From assembly GCA_020630975.1 (NCBI GenBank), contig JAHDID010000010.1, forward strand, positions 78,217 through 138,254: a DNA stretch of 60,038 bases, given 5' to 3'. The notes under the pieces were generated by a model. That model was not told where the DNA came from and did no database searches. It saw nothing but the letters and a program-made list of their open reading frames with translations. Below, in pieces: positions 58,301-60,038 of this stretch (its first letter is position 1; every line of letters begins with the position of its first letter). Position numbers and translations under genes: made by a program. Source of the DNA: Verrucomicrobiota bacterium (lineage in GTDB: Bacteria > Verrucomicrobiota > Verrucomicrobiia > Verrucomicrobiales > DEV007).

Positions 58301-59917
58301 ATGGGAATGAAACTACCTCGCCTCTTTCTTATCGGCTTTTTCTGCGGTCTGGTCGCTATCGGCAGCTCTGCGGATCGGCCGAATATCTTGTTCATCTTCA
58401 GCGATGATCACTCGCACAATGCCATAGGGGCCTACGATGGCTGGCTGAAGTCGATCGATCCGACGCCGAATATCGATGACCTGGCTGCCGATGGTATGAC
58501 GTTTCTGAATAGCTACTGCACCAACTCGATCTGCGGCCCTAGCCGTGCGGTGATCCAGACGGGCAAGTTTAGCCACAAAAATGGCTTTCGGCAGAATGGC
58601 GAGAGCTTTGACTGGGATCAGCAGACTTTCCCCAAGCTGATGCAGCAGGCTGGCTACCAGACGGCCATGTATGGCAAAACTCACCTGAAAGGCATACCGC
58701 AGGGCTACGATGACTGGAGTGTGCTGCCGGGGCAGGGGCTGTACTACAACCCCGACTTCATCACCCCAGAGGGAAAGGTGACGATCGAGGGGCATTGCAC
58801 CGATGTGGTGACTGATATGGCGGTCGATTGGCTGAAGGAAAACCGCGATGCTGAGCGGCCATTCATCCTGATGGTGCAGCACAAAGCGCCGCACCGAAAC
58901 TGGATGCCTGCGGAGCGCCATCTGAATCTGTATGACGATATCGAGATCCCCGAGCCACCGACCCTATTCGACCGGATGGAGGATAATGCCCCCGGCGCGC
59001 GCAATCAGCATATGGAGATCGATCGGCACATGCACCTGACTTTCGATCTGTTTGTCGATCTATCGGTGGATACACCAAAGATCACTCAGAAAGGCATCGA
59101 CCGCTCGGCATGGGGCAATATGAAGCGTATGACCGAGCCTCAGCTGGAGGCATGGCATGCGGCATACCGACCGAAGAATGAGGCCTTTCACCGTGCTGAG
59201 CTATCGGGGCAGGATCTGATCCGCTGGAAGTTTCAGCGCTACATGAAGAACTATCTGCGCTGTATCAAAGGCGTCGACGAAAGCGTCGGTACCCTGCGCG
59301 ATACCCTCGAGGAGCTGGGTCTGAGCGAGAACACGATCGTGATCTATTCGTCGGATCAGGGATTTTACCTAGGCGACCACGGCTGGTATGACAAACGCTG
59401 GATGTATGAGGAGTCGATGATGATGCCATTCATCGCAGCGTGGCCGGGGAAGACCGAGGCGGGATCGAAGAGCACTGCTCTGATACAGAATATCGACTAT
59501 GCCGAGACCTTTCTCGATCTGGCTGGTGCCAGTATCTCAGACGATATGCAGGGCCAGAGCCTGGTGCCGCTACTCGAGGGTGGGTCTGCAGAGGGCTTTC
59601 GAGATGCGCTATACTATCACTACTATGAGTACCCGCAGGAGCCGGGGTTATTTCGCTCGCACATGGTGCCTAGGCACAATGGTATCCGCACCGAGCGCTA
59701 CAAGCTGCTGAATTTTTACCAATTTGGCGAGTGGGAACTGTATGATCTGGAGAACGATCCCGATGAGCTGACCAATATCTATACCAGCGCTGACAAGGCG
59801 CTGGTTGACCGACTGAAGTCCGAGCTAGAGTCACTGGTGGACACTTATCAAGACGATAGCGATTTTTCGGCATTTCCGGCTGATGTGCAGAAACAGTTTT
59901 GGCCAGATGATCGCTAG
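58301..59917 (+). CDS. secreted sulfatase, CGPSR type (GlcNAc-6-sulfatase-like)
   Basis: 538 residues from the ATG at 58301 (second ATG 58307 equally possible); the 69-codon upstream extension has no signal. Signal MGMKLPRLFLIGFFCGLVA, then NILFIFSDDHSHNAIGAYDG. Cys78 in CGPSRAVIQTGK is the maturation site. GKTHLKGIPQGYDDW, VQHKAPHRNWMPAERH and SSDQGFYLGDHGWYDK agree with the N-acetylglucosamine-6-sulfatase-like group. Histidines and Asp for calcium and sulfate binding are present. A GAGGGTAGAGG ribosome binding sequence precedes the start. It is the last gene of the window. Confidence 0.92.
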   Translation: MGMKLPRLFLIGFFCGLVAIGSSADRPNILFIFSDDHSHNAIGAYDGWLKSIDPTPNIDDLAADGMTFLNSYCTNSICGPSRAVIQTGKFSHKNGFRQNGESFDWDQQTFPKLMQQAGYQTAMYGKTHLKGIPQGYDDWSVLPGQGLYYNPDFITPEGKVTIEGHCTDVVTDMAVDWLKENRDAERPFILMVQHKAPHRNWMPAERHLNLYDDIEIPEPPTLFDRMEDNAPGARNQHMEIDRHMHLTFDLFVDLSVDTPKITQKGIDRSAWGNMKRMTEPQLEAWHAAYRPKNEAFHRAELSGQDLIRWKFQRYMKNYLRCIKGVDESVGTLRDTLEELGLSENTIVIYSSDQGFYLGDHGWYDKRWMYEESMMMPFIAAWPGKTEAGSKSTALIQNIDYAETFLDLAGASISDDMQGQSLVPLLEGGSAEGFRDALYYHYYEYPQEPGLFRSHMVPRHNGIRTERYKLLNFYQFGEWELYDLENDPDELTNIYTSADKALVDRLKSELESLVDTYQDDSDFSAFPADVQKQFWPDDR

Positions 59918-59968
59918 TGGTTTCGACTGGCTGGACACTGGAACGCAGTAGGTTAACCAAAATTTCTA

Positions 59969-60038
59969 GCACCCCGCCGGGGTGCAGCTGCAGTTCTGCC
60001 CCACCACCCGGTGGCTGCGCTAGGCTTGCCACCGGCTA
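59969..60038. repeat. second copy of the hairpin repeat, cut by the window end
   Basis: Hairpin A at 59969-59985 (GCACCCC/GGGGTGC, loop GCC) and hairpin B at 60008-60035 (CCGGTGGC/GCCACCGG, same 12-base loop TGCGCTAGGCTT) match units A and B at 9174-9237. The spacer between the two hairpins differs in sequence but not much in length (19 and 22 bases). The window ends three bases after hairpin B, so whether units C-F follow is unknown. Confidence 0.85.

Overview
Organism. The window carries no rRNA or tRNA, so the assignment rests on gene families. Six sulfatase domains, four Tat-exported Gfo/Idh/MocA oxidoreductases, a DUF1552/DUF1592 c-type cytochrome pair behind an ECF sigma/FecR module, a sorbosone-dehydrogenase-like propeller with a cupredoxin, ThuA and SGNH modules, and a metallophosphoesterase with a CBM9-like tail together point to the PVC superphylum, most likely a marine Verrucomicrobiota that feeds on sulfated, acetylated polysaccharides. 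This is inference. The piece looks chromosomal; I see no phage, plasmid or transposase gene.

Layout. 0-1 kb: tail of an Arg/Gly-rich protein and two small unknown genes. 1.1-8.6 kb (minus): marR, periplasmic adaptor, RND pump and a TPR lipoprotein, with operator-like dyads at marR and an intergenic stem plus tandem 15-bp sites between adaptor and pump. 8.7-10.1 kb: membrane protein, a six-hairpin repeat cluster and a conserved unknown protein. 10.3-20.1 kb (plus): ECF sigma, FecR-type regulator, DUF1552, DUF1592 cytochrome, a small unknown gene overlapping a sulfatase, a zinc-ribbon protein and a second sulfatase. 20.2-26.9 kb: XRE-TPR regulator, NDH-SelD fusion, a DUF234-type AAA ATPase behind a dyad-rich AT-rich region, and a membrane protein. 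27-33.3 kb: four Gfo/Idh/MocA genes, with a four-unit 85-bp tandem array of cloverleaf-like elements between the second and third. 33.5-39 kb: sialate-O-acetylesterase-like protein, esterase, ATP-grasp protein and an AbrB/VapC toxin-antitoxin pair. 39.2-45 kb (minus): one very long multidomain gene (sulfatase, ThuA, SGNH, propeller, HEAT, cupredoxin) broken by a one-base frameshift inside the SGNH domain. 45.4-47.4 kb: unknown exported protein and a run of small minus-strand genes, flanked by direct repeats. 47.6-53.9 kb (plus): esterase-sulfatase fusion, a sulfatase with a non-canonical maturation site, and a divergent RtcB with a structured leader. 54.2-60 kb: metallophosphoesterase and beta-lactamase-fold hydrolase with abutting starts, then a GlcNAc-6-sulfatase-like sulfatase. 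The window ends inside a second copy of the hairpin repeat seen at 9.2 kb.

How it works together. The exported hydrolases (sulfatases, acetyl- and carboxylesterases) would strip sulfate and acetyl groups from glycans. The Gfo/Idh/MocA enzymes, propeller-cupredoxin protein and cytochrome-type DUF1592 protein could oxidise or rearrange the released sugars or pass on electrons. The sigma/FecR pair and the XRE-TPR protein are candidate regulators. No formylglycine-generating enzyme, glycoside hydrolase or polysaccharide lyase is recognisable here, so the pathway is incomplete within the window.

Most interesting signals: the frameshifted ~1,892-residue fusion gene, the 76-nt cloverleaf-like repeat array, a perfect 21-bp-period tandem site found at two unrelated loci, and the RtcB gene with its paired-hairpin leader.
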